Part shown: in pieces, positions 50,960 to 60,154 of the stretch
How the letters are laid out: each line of letters begins with the position of its first letter
Position numbering within the stretch: position 1 is the first letter of the stretch
Assembly (NCBI RefSeq): GCF_002079305.1
Contig: NZ_CP015039.1
Location: 3,705,501-3,769,500 of the forward strand
Reading direction: 5' to 3'
Length of the DNA stretch: 64,000 bases
Source: Rhodovulum sp. P5
GTDB taxonomy: Bacteria > Pseudomonadota > Alphaproteobacteria > Rhodobacterales > Rhodobacteraceae
Made by a program: the position numbers and the translations under genes
The notes under the pieces: model-generated
Seen by the model: the letters and a program-made list of their open reading frames with translations, nothing else
Told to the model about the DNA's origin: nothing
Databases searched by the model: none

Positions 50960-52090
50960 ATGGTCGAGATCACGGACTATGAAAGCGCGGAGGCGTGGCT
51001 GAAGGACAAGTCGCGCGCGGTGCAGGTGGCCTTTGCCGCGCGCTGTGCGCTCCGCGCGCTGCCGGGGATTGGTTGGGCGGATGACGCGACACTGGGCGAC
51101 ATTGCGTTGCCTGTGATGCGGGCGATGCTGATTCCGGGGGTTGCGGGCACATGTCCAACCCCGGAAATCAGACAGGCCTCCGCCGCCGCCGCCCACTCCG
51201 CCTCCGCCGCCCACTTCTCCGCCGCCTTCTCCGCCGCTTCCGCCGCCTACGCCGCCGACTCCGCCGCCTCCGCCGCCGCCCACTCCGCCGCCGCCTCCGC
51301 CTCCGCCGCCGCCCACTCCGCCGCCGCCGCCGCCCACTCCGCCGCCGACTCCGCCGCCTTCTCCGCCCACTCCGCCGCCTTCTCCGCCGCCTCAGAAGAT
51401 GCGACGTCCCTGGATCCAGCCGGGCTGCAGGCCCTGTTCGTCACGCCCTTGTGGCCCGTGGCCCCGATGCCGGAGGGGTTGAGCGAAGGGTTCGCCAAGC
51501 TCCGCGCGTTCTGGGACGCCGACCCAGATACATGGGGATTCTGGCGCGACTGGTATCAGGGGATGCTGGACGGCCAGCCGATGGACTGGGCGCTGCAGGA
51601 GAAGATTGCGCTGATCCCGAAGGAGGACTGGGAAAAGGGGGCGGCGCATGTTGCGGGGGTGATCGCGGAGATCCGAGCGCGTTTCGATCTTGAAAAGCGT
51701 ATCGCGGAGTTGGAATCCGAACTCGCCTTGGCATCGCAAGATCGCCTCGGGATCGGTGGGAACCACCCGCCAGAGCCCATTGAAGAAGCCCCGGCGATTG
51801 CCAAGGAACTCGTGATCGTCTGGGGTCCAATTCAGGAGTTGAAAGAAGAACTCCAAGCCGAAGACCCGGATCCGTCGCGTATCGCGCAAATTGTTGGGCT
51901 GCTGTTATCTGCCTTGAGGAAGGGGCTGGGCTGGTGTGCCGCCAAGGCCGACCTCGCCGTCGATACCACGATCAAATGGGGTATTCCGGCCGCGGGTGGC
52001 GGCTACCTTGCTCTGAACCCGGACAAGCTGGAACAGGTGATCCACGCGGCGCAGACGTGGCAGACGGCCCTTCAGAACATTTTGAACTAG
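50960..52090 (+). CDS. Alanine/serine-rich repeat protein of unknown function
   Basis: A 376-residue protein, no signal peptide. The N-terminal 65 residues are globular (ITDYESAEAWLKDKSRAVQV, RALPGIGWADDATLG). Residues about 72-146 are an almost pure Ala/Ser/His repeat (units such as SAAAHSAA and SAAFSA). The middle has WDADPDTWGFWRDWYQGMLD, QPMDWALQEKIALIPKEDWE and a helical segment LEKRIAELESELALA. The C-terminal GIGGNHPPEPIEEAP and KADLAVDTTIKWGI end the protein. I recognise a family of Rhodobacterales proteins with W-x-x-x-L-D-G-Q-P-M-D-W segments but no function. Confidence 0.75.
   Translation: MVEITDYESAEAWLKDKSRAVQVAFAARCALRALPGIGWADDATLGDIALPVMRAMLIPGVAGTCPTPEIRQASAAAAHSASAAHFSAAFSAASAAYAADSAASAAAHSAAASASAAAHSAAAAAHSAADSAAFSAHSAAFSAASEDATSLDPAGLQALFVTPLWPVAPMPEGLSEGFAKLRAFWDADPDTWGFWRDWYQGMLDGQPMDWALQEKIALIPKEDWEKGAAHVAGVIAEIRARFDLEKRIAELESELALASQDRLGIGGNHPPEPIEEAPAIAKELVIVWGPIQELKEELQAEDPDPSRIAQIVGLLLSALRKGLGWCAAKADLAVDTTIKWGIPAAGGGYLALNPDKLEQVIHAAQTWQTALQNILN
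51170..51400 (+). repeat. Tandem CTCCGCCGCC-like low-complexity repeat inside coding sequence
   Basis: About 230 bp built from variants of TCCGCCGCC and CACTCCGCCGCC, nearly free of A and rich in pyrimidines on the + strand. It encodes the Ala/Ser/His repeat. Stop codons are absent in several frames here because of the composition, which creates spurious antisense readings. The unit length is a multiple of three, so slippage would change length without breaking frame. Confidence 0.8.
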
Positions 52091-52224
52091 GTGCGGGGCC
52101 GGGCGCGGCCCGGGCTGGCCGCCCGCGCCCGCGCACTCCACTCGCGATTTCGTGAACCGGCTGCGACAACCGGTCCGTCCCCTGCTGCGTATTCCCTAAG
52201 CATTAACCATAGGGAGACCAGACC

Positions 52225-52476
52225 ATGGACCGTTTGAGCCTGATCCTCACCGTGCCCGCGGGGGCCGTCATCACCGGGGGGTTGACCGTGCTGATGCTGA
52301 GCCTTGGCTTCTACAGCTGGATCGCCATCGGCAGCGCGGCCATCATCGGTATCGTCGCCGCATGGCCCGTGGCCTATCGCATCTCGCGCCGGATCAAGGA
52401 GGCCGACCCGATGTGGGATCACAGCCGCATCAGCCGGGTGGGCCCGCTGCCCAACCCGGCCGCGCCGGAAGTCTAA
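52225..52476 (+). CDS. Small two-helix membrane protein
   Basis: An 83-residue protein with two hydrophobic helices (LILTVPAGAVITGGLTVLML and IAIGSAAIIGIVAAWPVAYR) and a polar tail (RRIKEADPMWDHSRISRVGP). The ribosome site AGGGAGA precedes the ATG. Similar proteins are frequent in Rhodobacterales and annotated hypothetical. Function unknown. Confidence 0.75.
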   Translation: MDRLSLILTVPAGAVITGGLTVLMLSLGFYSWIAIGSAAIIGIVAAWPVAYRISRRIKEADPMWDHSRISRVGPLPNPAAPEV

Positions 52477-52489
52477 CGAATACGGGGGG

Positions 52490-52765
52490 CTATTCGGCCC
52501 CCCGCGCTGCCTCTGGGTGCTCTGCCATGAAGTTATGCAGCACGGCGTAAAGCGCCTTGGCGTGGTCCACGTCGTCCTTGTGGAGCGCCGCGCGGATATC
52601 CTCGCAAATCATCTGCTGCACCTTCTGCGCCCCGTGATGGGTGTGCATCATGTAATCGGATATCAGTGTCGCGTCGGCCTCGGGCACATGTTCATGCTCG
52701 GCAATCGCGGCGATTTCCTCGCGGGTGAGGCAGCTCATGTCCTCGATATCGTCCAGCGTGATCAT
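52490..52765 (-). CDS. Conserved hypothetical helical protein
   Basis: A 91-residue acidic protein from MITLDDIEDMSCLTREEIAA. It is entirely helical in appearance, with histidine-rich stretches IAEHEHVPEA and MMHTHHGAQKV followed by CEDIRAALHKDDVDHAKALY. No membrane segment or catalytic motif. The ATG at 52765 follows GGGGGGAGACC, which decides the start over an in-frame ATG 12 codons upstream. I recall similar short proteins in related genomes; the function is unknown. It converges on the small membrane protein gene. Confidence 0.7.
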   Translation of the reverse strand: MITLDDIEDMSCLTREEIAAIAEHEHVPEADATLISDYMMHTHHGAQKVQQMICEDIRAALHKDDVDHAKALYAVLHNFMAEHPEAARGAE

Positions 52766-52943
52766 CGGTCTCCCCCCTTCTGATCGACGACATGATAGCA
52801 TGGGCCGCTCGGCGTGCCCTTGACGCGCATCAAGGGCTTCACGTTCCCGTCAGAACCGCCGCGACTGTGCGCAAGTCACAAAGTGTATCTTCGATATATC
52901 TTATGGGTCCCCCATCAATGTTGCTCAAACAGGGGAATATCCC

Positions 52944-53378
52944 ATGCTCAAGACCCTTCAGGCGGCCGTTGCCGCGCTTGCCATTGCCGCCACGCCCGCC
53001 ATGGCCAAGGACGTGCGCAAGCTTGTCGCCGTTGTCACCGATGCCAACCCGCAGACCCAGTTGATGAGCATGGTGCTGACCCTGCAATCGGCCGCCCGCG
53101 ACGTGCCGACCCATGTTCTGCTGTGCGGCCCGGCCGCCGACATCGCCCTGAAGGACGCCCCCGAAAGCGCCACCGCCGCCCAGCCGCCGAAGGGGATGAG
53201 CCCCCAGGGCGCGCTGAAGGCCGCGATGGAGAAGGGCGTGAAGGTCGAGGTCTGCGCCATCTACCTGCCGGGCAAGGGCGCCACGCCCGATGCGCTGATC
53301 GACGGCGTGACCGTGGCTCAGCCGCCGGAGATGGCCAAGCGTCTTTTGGCAAGCGGCACCCGCGTCTGGTCGTTCTGA
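52944..53378 (+). CDS. Exported DsrE-like small protein
   Basis: A 144-residue protein with a signal peptide (MLKTLQAAVAALAIAATPAMA). The mature part has VRKLVAVVTDANPQTQLMSM, THVLLCGPAADIALK and GVKVEVCAIYLPGKG. That is the alternating strand-helix order of DsrE/DsrF-fold proteins with two cysteines on strand ends. Such proteins are linked to sulfur relay when cytosolic; the exported form here has no assigned role. Single gene. Confidence 0.65.
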   Translation: MLKTLQAAVAALAIAATPAMAKDVRKLVAVVTDANPQTQLMSMVLTLQSAARDVPTHVLLCGPAADIALKDAPESATAAQPPKGMSPQGALKAAMEKGVKVEVCAIYLPGKGATPDALIDGVTVAQPPEMAKRLLASGTRVWSF

Positions 53379-53460
53379 CGCGATTTGCGCCATATCAAGG
53401 ACGGAATCGGGGGAACGGTGATTCCCTGCACCTTGTCTTACTCCAGATCAGAGGTGCGAC

Positions 53461-53637
53461 ATGCTTCGCCTAGCCGCAGTCCTGTTTTCCCTGATTTCGC
53501 CTACCTTGATGGGCGTGGGTATCGTTGCCGTTCTTGTCGCCGGATACGGCACCATGATTCCGATCCTCGTCGCGGCGGCGGTCGGGTTCGTCATTGCCCT
53601 TCCGGTGACATGGCAGGTGACGCGCGCCATTTACTGA
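53461..53637 (+). CDS. Tiny membrane protein (often mislabelled CTP synthetase in related genomes)
   Basis: A 58-residue protein starting MLRLAAVLFSLISPTLMGVG with two hydrophobic helices and a short C-terminal RAIY. AGAGGTG precedes the ATG. I recall near-identical layouts in Rhodobacteraceae carrying the erroneous name CTP synthetase. It has none of the features of that 540-residue enzyme. Function unknown. Confidence 0.7.
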   Translation: MLRLAAVLFSLISPTLMGVGIVAVLVAGYGTMIPILVAAAVGFVIALPVTWQVTRAIY

Positions 53638-53689
53638 CCGCCGGGTCTCCGGCGGTCGCATCTAATGTATGACCATCGGAGGGCCAAGA

Positions 53690-54181
53690 ATGTCTTCGGT
53701 TACGGGCTATTCGCGGATGCAGATCCGCCTGCACTGGGCGGTTGTCGCCCTGATCCTGATTCAATTTCTGCTGGCCGAGGGAATCGCCTCGGCCTTTCAT
53801 GAGTTCGTGGAGACGGGCGAGAAGTCCTTCTCCATCTTTGTCGGTGCGCATGTTCTGATCGGTTTTGCGATCCTGATCCTGGCCTTCTGGCGGATCGTCC
53901 TGCGCATGATGCACGGTGTGCCTGATCCTGACCCGTCCCATTCCAAGGCGCAGGTCATGGTGGCGCGGGTGATGTACGGGCTGTTCTACCTGCTGATGGT
54001 GCTCTTGCCGGTGTCCGGCATGATCGCTTGGTCGCAGGGGTCCGAGATCGCGGCGGGGATCCATTTGGCGCTGCGCGGCCTGATGGTTCTCTTGATCCTG
54101 CTGCATATCGCGGCAGCGCTCGCCGGGCAGTTCATCAAGAAGGACGGCACCATGGACCGGATGATGAAGCCGGTCGACTAA
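53690..54181 (+). CDS. Cytochrome b561-family membrane protein
   Basis: A 163-residue protein with four predicted helices. Haem-ligating histidines are in YSRMQIRLHWAVVALILIQF, FVGAHVLIGFAILILAFWRI, and near the C-terminus GIHLALRGLMVLLILLHIAA. WRIVLRMMHGVPDPDP after helix 2 is typical of bacterial b561 proteins, which move electrons between quinol and periplasmic partners. The start at 53690 has GGAGGG six bases upstream; an ATG seven codons earlier is less likely. It overlaps the convergent hydrolase stop by 4 bp. Confidence 0.9.
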   Translation: MSSVTGYSRMQIRLHWAVVALILIQFLLAEGIASAFHEFVETGEKSFSIFVGAHVLIGFAILILAFWRIVLRMMHGVPDPDPSHSKAQVMVARVMYGLFYLLMVLLPVSGMIAWSQGSEIAAGIHLALRGLMVLLILLHIAAALAGQFIKKDGTMDRMMKPVD

Positions 54182-54942
54182 GCGAGGAACGTGGCCACGG
54201 CGGCCACGAATTCCCTCGGCTTCTCGGCGTGGAGCCAATGGTCCGCGCCGGGAAGTTTCGCGAACCGCGCCTTGGGGAAATACCCCTTGATCCGGTTGCG
54301 ATGCTCTGGGCGGACATAGTCGGACTCCGCACCGGATAGGAACAGGGCAGTGCCGCCGAAAACCCCGTCGATCTCCTCGGGCCAGCCGATGATGGCATCC
54401 ATATCGGCCTCCAGCACATCGAGGTTCAGGCACCAGCTTGAGGGCGTCGTTTTCAGGTCAAGCGATTGCAGCAGAAACGCGCGGACGGCGGGCGTATCTA
54501 TGAACTCTGCAAGGGCCCTATCGGCTGCACTGCGCGATGCGATTTTCGGCAGGTCGAGCGCCCGCATCGCCGCGATCAGATGCGCCTGGGTATGGGAATA
54601 GCCCACGGGCGCGATATCGGCGACGACAAGCCTCTTCACCTTTTCCGGATGGGTCAGCGCCAGAACCATCGCCGCCTTGCCGCCCATGGAATGGCCCAGA
54701 ACGTCCAGTTGGCCGCCATGGGCGTCAATGACTTCTGCCAGGTCGGCGGCCAGATCGGCGTAGGTGTGGGTTTCGGTCCAGGGACTGGCGCCGTGGTTGC
54801 GCATGTCGACGGTGATGACCTGACGCTCTTCGGACAGCCGCTTGGCCACGACACCCCAGTTCCGGGCAGAGCCGAACAGGCCATGAGCGATCAGAAGTGG
54901 CGTTTGCCCCGTGTCGGCGCCGTGAATCGTTTCTGCAAGCAT
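54178..54942 (-). CDS. Alpha/beta hydrolase (YbfF-like esterase)
   Basis: A 254-residue hydrolase. LLIAHGLFGSARNWGVVAK gives the oxyanion region, LDVLGHSMGGKAAMVLAL is the nucleophile elbow with serine, and GADHWLHAEKP carries the catalytic histidine. DMRNHGASPW and VVADIAPVGY are typical of the YbfF/epoxide-hydrolase-like acyl esterase group. The substrate is unknown. A long gene-free reading upstream is not supported; ATG 54942 matches the family start. Confidence 0.9.
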   Translation of the reverse strand: MLAETIHGADTGQTPLLIAHGLFGSARNWGVVAKRLSEERQVITVDMRNHGASPWTETHTYADLAADLAEVIDAHGGQLDVLGHSMGGKAAMVLALTHPEKVKRLVVADIAPVGYSHTQAHLIAAMRALDLPKIASRSAADRALAEFIDTPAVRAFLLQSLDLKTTPSSWCLNLDVLEADMDAIIGWPEEIDGVFGGTALFLSGAESDYVRPEHRNRIKGYFPKARFAKLPGADHWLHAEKPREFVAAVATFLA

Positions 54943-55032
54943 GGCCCCTGCATAGCGGCCCCCGGCCTTTCGGGCCAGACACGTTGCGACCGGCTTTGTC
55001 GAACCGTAACCTTTGGTCCCTAGGGTGAGGGC

Positions 55033-55425
55033 GTGACGATGAGGGGACCTTTTCGCGTGCAATATCGTGGTCTTGATGATCTTGCCGGTGCCATCGAGGC
55101 ACGGATCGAGCGGAGCTTCGGTCTTAGCGGCCCGTTGGATCGGCAGGTGCCCCGACTGCGACGCAAACTGCCCGCCCATCTGCGGCGGGAGGCGATGCTG
55201 ATCGTCGAGGCGCGGGAGACGTTGCAGCATCCGAAACTGTCGCGTCAGATCGACATCGCACGGATGCGTCTGGCCCATGACCGGCTGTCCGCACATCTCA
55301 GACGCGCCGCACCCGCCGGTCGACGGTTGGGCTGGTTCCGCGGTTGGATTACTTCGGTCTCGGTGAACCTGCTGGCGCTGAGTGCGGTCGCACTGGACGT
55401 GCTGGCTTGGGGCGGGCATGTCTGA
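55033..55425 (+). CDS. Conserved hypothetical basic protein with C-terminal membrane segment
   Basis: A 130-residue protein starting at GTG 55033. It is arginine-rich and helical (VPRLRRKLPAHLRREAMLIV, LSRQIDIARMRLAHDRLSAH), ending in one hydrophobic stretch (ITSVSVNLLALSAVALDVLA). No family recognised. The gene lies between a divergent hydrolase and convergent glyA. Coding use is consistent with its neighbours. Confidence 0.6.
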   Translation: MTMRGPFRVQYRGLDDLAGAIEARIERSFGLSGPLDRQVPRLRRKLPAHLRREAMLIVEARETLQHPKLSRQIDIARMRLAHDRLSAHLRRAAPAGRRLGWFRGWITSVSVNLLALSAVALDVLAWGGHV

Positions 55426-55497
55426 CGCGGCCCGCCCGGCCGGGTAATCGGTAAGGGCGCCGCGGGGCGGATTGGCCTCCGCCCGCGGCCGCGGAAG

Positions 55498-56793
55498 TCA
55501 GAGCCCGGGATAGACCGGGAACTTGGCGCAGAGCGCCGCGACTTCGGCCTTCACCTTGGCTTCCACGTCGGCGTTGCCTTCTTCGCCATTGGCCGCCAGC
55601 CCGTCGACCACTTCGGTGATCCATTTGCCGATCTGCGTGAACTCGGCCTCTCCGAAGCCGCGGGTGGTCCCGGCGGGGCTGCCCAAACGGATGCCGCTGG
55701 TGATCGTGGGTTTTTCGGTGTCGAACGGGATGCCGTTCTTGTTGCAGGTGATGTGGGCGCGGCCGAGCGCCTTTTCGGTGGCGTTGCCTTTCACACCCTT
55801 GGGCCGCAGGTCGACCAGCAGGACGTGGCTGTCGGTGCCGCCGGTGACGAGGCTGAGGCCACCGTCTACCAATGCCGCCCCCATCGCCTTGGCGTTCTTG
55901 ATCACCTGTTCCTGATAGGTCTTGAAGTCGGGGCGCAGCGCCTCGCCAAAGGCGACGGCCTTGCCGGCGATCACATGCATCAGCGGACCGCCCTGAATGC
56001 CGGGGAAGATGGCGGAGTTGAACTTCTTCGCCAGCGCCTCGTCATTTGTCAGGATCATCCCGCCACGGGGCCCTCGCAGCGTCTTGTGCGTCGTGGTCGT
56101 TGCCACATGGGCGTGCGGGAAGGGCGAGGGGTAGAGGCCCGCAGCGACCAGCCCCGCGAAATGGGCCATGTCGACCATCAGATAGGCGCCCACCATGTCG
56201 GCGATCTCGCGGAAGCGCTTGAAGTCGATGATGCGCGGAATGGCCGAACCGCCCGCGATGATCATCTTGGGCTGATGCTCCTTTGCCAGAGCCTCGATCT
56301 GGTCATAGTCGATTTCAAGATCGCTTTCGCGCACGCCATATTGCACCGCATTGAACCACTTGCCCGACTGGTTCGGCTTGGCGCCATGGGTCAGGTGTCC
56401 GCCCGCATCAAGGCTCATGCCCAGGATCGTGTCGCCCGGTTGCAGAAGGGCCGTGAACACGCCCTGGTTCGCTTGTGACCCCGAATTCGGCTGGACGTTG
56501 GCGAAGCCGCAATCGAACAGCTTGCACGCACGCTCAATGGCCAGGTTCTCGGCGATGTCGACGAACTGGCAGCCGCCGTAATAGCGTTTGCCCGGATAGC
56601 CTTCGGCGTATTTGTTCGTCATCACCGAACCCTGCGCCTCCATCACGGCGCGGCTGACGATGTTTTCCGAGGCGATCAATTCGATCTCGTCACGCTGGCG
56701 GCCGAGTTCCAGCCCTATGGCCTTCGCGATCTCGGGGTCGCGGGAAGCCAGCGCTTCGTTGAAAAAGCCGTTGTCCTGATGGGATGCGGTCAT
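55498..56793 (-). CDS. glyA: Serine hydroxymethyltransferase
   Basis: A 431-residue PLP enzyme that interconverts serine and glycine with tetrahydrofolate, the main source of one-carbon units. The PLP lysine lies in [20 protein letters not shown]. Other motifs are [40 protein letters not shown] and [17 protein letters not shown]. The ATG at 56793 begins [15 protein letters not shown]. Full length, and no riboswitch is evident upstream. Confidence 0.97.
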   Translation of the reverse strand: MTASHQDNGFFNEALASRDPEIAKAIGLELGRQRDEIELIASENIVSRAVMEAQGSVMTNKYAEGYPGKRYYGGCQFVDIAENLAIERACKLFDCGFANVQPNSGSQANQGVFTALLQPGDTILGMSLDAGGHLTHGAKPNQSGKWFNAVQYGVRESDLEIDYDQIEALAKEHQPKMIIAGGSAIPRIIDFKRFREIADMVGAYLMVDMAHFAGLVAAGLYPSPFPHAHVATTTTHKTLRGPRGGMILTNDEALAKKFNSAIFPGIQGGPLMHVIAGKAVAFGEALRPDFKTYQEQVIKNAKAMGAALVDGGLSLVTGGTDSHVLLVDLRPKGVKGNATEKALGRAHITCNKNGIPFDTEKPTITSGIRLGSPAGTTRGFGEAEFTQIGKWITEVVDGLAANGEEGNADVEAKVKAEVAALCAKFPVYPGL

Positions 56794-56957
56794 CGTGGCG
56801 TCTCCTGATGGCGGCCATTTGCGGGATGGCGGGGTCTTAACGGAAGCGCGTGCTGGGAAAAAGCCCCGATTGCGTGCGGATCGGGCCCCTCGCGGCCCTT
56901 GTGTTTCCGATCGGCGCGCGCGATGACTTGGGCGGAAACGCGCGAAGGACGACCCCC

Positions 56958-57725
56958 ATGCCGAGAGCCGCGAAGATCGCCTTTCTGGCCAGCGATACCG
57001 CGCGGGCCGAGGGCGCACTTGACGTGCTGACGGCGCGCTATGGGCAGGTGCCGCCGGAAGAAGCCGATGTGATCCTGGCGCTGGGCGGCGACGGCTTCAT
57101 GTTGCAGACGCTGCACGCGACGCAGGAGATGGCCGCGCCGGTTTACGGCATGAATCGCGGCACCGTCGGGTTCCTGATGAACGAGTATCACCAGGACGAC
57201 CTGATCGACCGGCTGGAAAGCGCGGAGGAGGCGATCATCAATCCGCTGCGCCTGCGCGCGGTGCGTCCCGATGGCAGTGTGGTCGAGGCATTGGCGATCA
57301 ATGAGGTCAGCCTGCTGCGCGCGGGGCCGCAGGCGGCCAAGCTGCGGATCCGCGTCGATGGCAAGGTGCGGCTGGAAGAACTGGTGTGCGACGGGGCGCT
57401 GGTGGCGACGCCCGCGGGATCGACGGCCTACAACTACTCGGCGCACGGGCCAATCCTGCCGATTGGGTCCGACGTGCTGGCGCTGACGGCCGTGGCGCCG
57501 TTCCGCCCGCGCCGGTGGCGGGGGGCGTTGTTGCCCAAGACGGCAAAGGTCCGCATCGAGGTGCTGGAACAGGACAAGCGCCCTGTCATGGCCGAGGGCG
57601 ACAGCCGTGGGGCGGGGCGGGTGTCCTCGGTCGAGATCGTGTCGGAGCCCGCCATTCGGCACCGCATTCTGTTCGATCCCGGCCACGGGTTGGAAGAACG
57701 CCTGATCCGTGAGCAGTTCCTGTAA
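56958..57725 (+). CDS. nadK: NAD kinase
   Basis: A 255-residue protein that phosphorylates NAD to NADP. The nucleotide motif [14 protein letters not shown] and [15 protein letters not shown] are diagnostic. [20 protein letters not shown] and [20 protein letters not shown] complete the active site. GAAGGA sits upstream of ATG 56958. It is divergent from glyA. Confidence 0.95.
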   Translation: MPRAAKIAFLASDTARAEGALDVLTARYGQVPPEEADVILALGGDGFMLQTLHATQEMAAPVYGMNRGTVGFLMNEYHQDDLIDRLESAEEAIINPLRLRAVRPDGSVVEALAINEVSLLRAGPQAAKLRIRVDGKVRLEELVCDGALVATPAGSTAYNYSAHGPILPIGSDVLALTAVAPFRPRRWRGALLPKTAKVRIEVLEQDKRPVMAEGDSRGAGRVSSVEIVSEPAIRHRILFDPGHGLEERLIREQFL

Positions 57726-57822
57726 GTCGAAGGGTCTTGCGACGCTGTCGCATGGCCGCCCGCTTGCCCTTGACCGTCTGCCCCGCTAGGGGAGGCCGAA
57801 ACAGGCTGGAAGGAGGGCGCCC

Positions 57823-58425
57823 ATGTTCACCGGCATCATCACCGATATCGGCACCGTTCGTGCGTTGGAGCAGAAAGGCGACCTGACCGCCCGGATTGGC
57901 TGTGGCTATGATGTGGACAGCATCGAGATCGGCTGTTCCATCGCCTGCGATGGTGTTTGCCTGACGGTGGTCGACCGCGGGGCGGAAGACCAAGGCGCAT
58001 GGTTTCAGGTCTCGATCTCGGGAGAGACGGTCTCGAAAACCAATCTAGGCGGCTGGGTCGAGGGGAGCCGGATCAACCTTGAACGCGCACTGAAGGTCGG
58101 CGACGAGCTGGGTGGCCACATCGTTTCGGGCCATGTGGACGGACTGGCCGAGGTCGTGGGCATGGCGGATGAGGGCGATAGCACGCGCATCACCTTCCGC
58201 GCGCCCGACGCGTTGAAGAAGTTCATCGCACCGAAGGGCTCGGTCGCGCTGAACGGCACCTCCCTGACGGTGAACGAGGTCGAGGGGGCCGACTTCGGTG
58301 TGAACTTCATCCCCCATACGAAAGAGGCGACGACCTGGGGGCTGGTGAAGGTCGGCGACCGGATCAACCTGGAGATCGACACACTGGCCCGCTATGTCGC
58401 GCGCCTGAACGAGGTCGACGGGTAA
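57823..58425 (+). CDS. ribE: Riboflavin synthase alpha chain
   Basis: A 200-residue enzyme that dismutates two 6,7-dimethyl-8-ribityllumazine molecules to riboflavin. The two tandem barrels are visible: MFTGIITDIGTV, IACDGVCLTVVD and SGETVSKTNL in the first, GGHIVSGHVDGLAEVVGM and ALNGTSLTVNEVEG in the second. GGAAGGAGGG precedes the ATG. Stop codon is part of a 14-bp palindrome TAACGCGCGCGTTA (58423-58436), possibly a weak terminator. The other rib genes lie 1.8 kb downstream beyond two surface-protein genes. Confidence 0.95.
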   Translation: MFTGIITDIGTVRALEQKGDLTARIGCGYDVDSIEIGCSIACDGVCLTVVDRGAEDQGAWFQVSISGETVSKTNLGGWVEGSRINLERALKVGDELGGHIVSGHVDGLAEVVGMADEGDSTRITFRAPDALKKFIAPKGSVALNGTSLTVNEVEGADFGVNFIPHTKEATTWGLVKVGDRINLEIDTLARYVARLNEVDG

Positions 58426-58538
58426 CGCGCGCGTTAACTTTGATGGTGCGAGACGGGTCCTTTTGCGTTAAGATTTGTGCAAATCTTGTGGCCAATCCAT
58501 GGCTCGAATTGGGTAATTACATTTCTGGAGTAACGAGA

Positions 58539-59168
58539 ATGACCAAGACCAACCTGCTTGCTACGACGGGCCTTGTTCTTGCGGTGTCCGCCGCGACGGC
58601 GCAGGCGGCCACGACCATCTTCTTCGAGGACTTTGCCGAGGAACTGGCCTCTATCGCGCCCGCCAACACCGCCGGCAATTTCACCGGCCTCGACAGCTTC
58701 ACCATCGTGAACGGCAGCGTCGACCTGTTCGGCAACGGCGGCTATAGCCTGTCCTGTCAGTCGGCCGGGTGTCTGGATCTCGACGGGTCGACGTCGGATG
58801 CAGCGCGTCTTGAGAGCACGGCGCTCAGTTTCGTCGCCGGTGTCACCTACACTTTGGAATTCACGGTTAGTGGGAACCAGCGCGGCAGGGCAAACGACAC
58901 GCTTGAATATGGCCTTACCGGTCTGCTCAACGGTCCGCTGACCCTTACCGGAAACGATTCCTTCCAAACCATCACACGCACCTTTACGATGCTCGCGGAT
59001 GCGACGGCGTCGATCTATTTTGATCACGCGGGCGGCGACAATTATGGCATCATCCTCGACAGCGTGACGGTTACGGCAGATACCCCCGCGGTGCCGCTGC
59101 CGGCCTCGCTTCCGCTTCTGGGGGCCGGTCTGGCCGGTCTGGTTGCCATGCGCCGCCGCAAGGGCTGA
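58539..59168 (+). CDS. VPLPA-CTERM sorting-domain exported protein 1
   Basis: A 209-residue protein with a signal peptide (LLATTGLVLAVSAATAQAAT). The mature part is a beta-sandwich-like adhesive domain (VAGVTYTLEFTVSGNQRGR, GGDNYGIILDSVTVT). The C-terminus is AVPLPASLPLLGAGLAGLVA followed by MRRRKG, the VPLPA-CTERM sorting signal (motif, helix, basic tail). Such proteins are processed by an exosortase-type enzyme and linked to surface or matrix. The region 58426-58538 upstream is AT-richer and may hold its promoter. Confidence 0.88.
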   Translation: MTKTNLLATTGLVLAVSAATAQAATTIFFEDFAEELASIAPANTAGNFTGLDSFTIVNGSVDLFGNGGYSLSCQSAGCLDLDGSTSDAARLESTALSFVAGVTYTLEFTVSGNQRGRANDTLEYGLTGLLNGPLTLTGNDSFQTITRTFTMLADATASIYFDHAGGDNYGIILDSVTVTADTPAVPLPASLPLLGAGLAGLVAMRRRKG

Positions 59169-59187
59169 TCCCGACTTCCCAACCATG

Positions 59188-59221
59188 ACGTCCGGCCCGT
59201 GCGCTCTTGCCGGCCGGACGT
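59188..59221 (+). terminator. Hairpin terminator after VPLPA-CTERM gene 1
   Basis: Perfect 10-bp inverted repeat ACGTCCGGCC / GGCCGGACGT with a 14-nt loop, 19 bp after the stop codon. It lacks a strong T-run, so efficiency is uncertain. Confidence 0.55.
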
Positions 59222-59339
59222 TCCCGTTCACGGACCTCTCCGATCCTGTTGATCCGAAGTGACCCCCGCTGGGGAAGCGCCGCCCGTAGGCTGGATGTGC
59301 CGGGACGGATCCGGCGTCACTCCAGAACGGGAGGTTACA

Positions 59340-60140
59340 ATGTCAGAAATTCTGGTGCGTGTGGGCAGGGGCGTGCTGCCCGCCATGCTGGGCAGTCTTG
59401 CCCTGTCGGGCGCGGTCTTTGCGGGGCCCATTACAGTGTCCATCACCAATGAACAGGCGGCGGATGGGCTCTATGTCACGCCGTTGTTCACCGTCTTCCA
59501 CGATGGCACCTACGATGCCTTCGATCCCGGCACCCCGGCCAGTCTCGGGGTGGAGAATATCGCAGAGGCGGGCGACCCGGCCCACGAGGCCGCGACAAAC
59601 GCGGCGGGCTATCGTTCGGGTGTAATCACCTCTCCCGGCGGGTTTGCCGGGGCACCCGTGATCGACCCGGGCGAAACGGCGAGCCTGACTTTCGACCTCG
59701 ATCCGATGACCGACCGGTATCTCAGCTTCCTTGCCATGGTGATTCCGTCGAACGACCTGTTCATCGGGAATGCCGCGCCGACGGCCTATGAGGTCTTCGA
59801 TATGGCCGGGAACTTCACCGGCCTCGGGCCGATCATGATCTACACCTCGGATGTCTGGGATGCCGGCACCGAGGAAAACGACAATCTCGGCGCGGCCTTC
59901 AACATTGCGGGCGGCGACAGCACCGACACGATGAACGATATCTCGATTGCGGGCGATCTGGGCTTTTTGAATGGCCAGATGACCCCGGCCGGGACGACCA
60001 TTGCACTGCCGGATGGCGGCAGCCTGCTGGCCACGATCACGCTTCGGGACAGTGCGGCACCGGTGCCATTGCCGGCGGCGGCGCCGCTTCTTCTGCTGGG
60101 CCTTGCGGGGCTGGGACTGTCGCGGCGCAAGCGTGGCTGA
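59340..60140 (+). CDS. VPLPA-CTERM sorting-domain exported protein 2, spondin-like
   Basis: A 266-residue protein with a signal peptide (VLPAMLGSLALSGAVFAG). The mature part resembles Spond_N-type beta-sandwich proteins: ITVSITNEQAADGLYVTPLF, FTVFHDGTYDAFDPG, YLSFLAMVIPSNDLFIGN and YTSDVWDAGTEEND. The C-terminus is APVPLPAAAPLLLLGLAGLG then SRRKRG, a VPLPA-CTERM sorting signal. The ATG at 59340 follows GGGAGG. Probably a surface or biofilm-matrix protein. Confidence 0.88.
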   Translation: MSEILVRVGRGVLPAMLGSLALSGAVFAGPITVSITNEQAADGLYVTPLFTVFHDGTYDAFDPGTPASLGVENIAEAGDPAHEAATNAAGYRSGVITSPGGFAGAPVIDPGETASLTFDLDPMTDRYLSFLAMVIPSNDLFIGNAAPTAYEVFDMAGNFTGLGPIMIYTSDVWDAGTEENDNLGAAFNIAGGDSTDTMNDISIAGDLGFLNGQMTPAGTTIALPDGGSLLATITLRDSAAPVPLPAAAPLLLLGLAGLGLSRRKRG

Positions 60141-60154
60141 CCGGAACGACGGGC

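Noticed and set aside
50735..51370. Glycine-rich minus-strand protein opposite the Ala-rich repeat
   Set aside because: Glycine repeats are the complement of the GCC-rich tract; no start context or domain.
51170..51400. CRISPR-like or intergenic satellite array
   Set aside because: Repeat units are short, imperfect, without spacers, and lie in frame inside a coding sequence.
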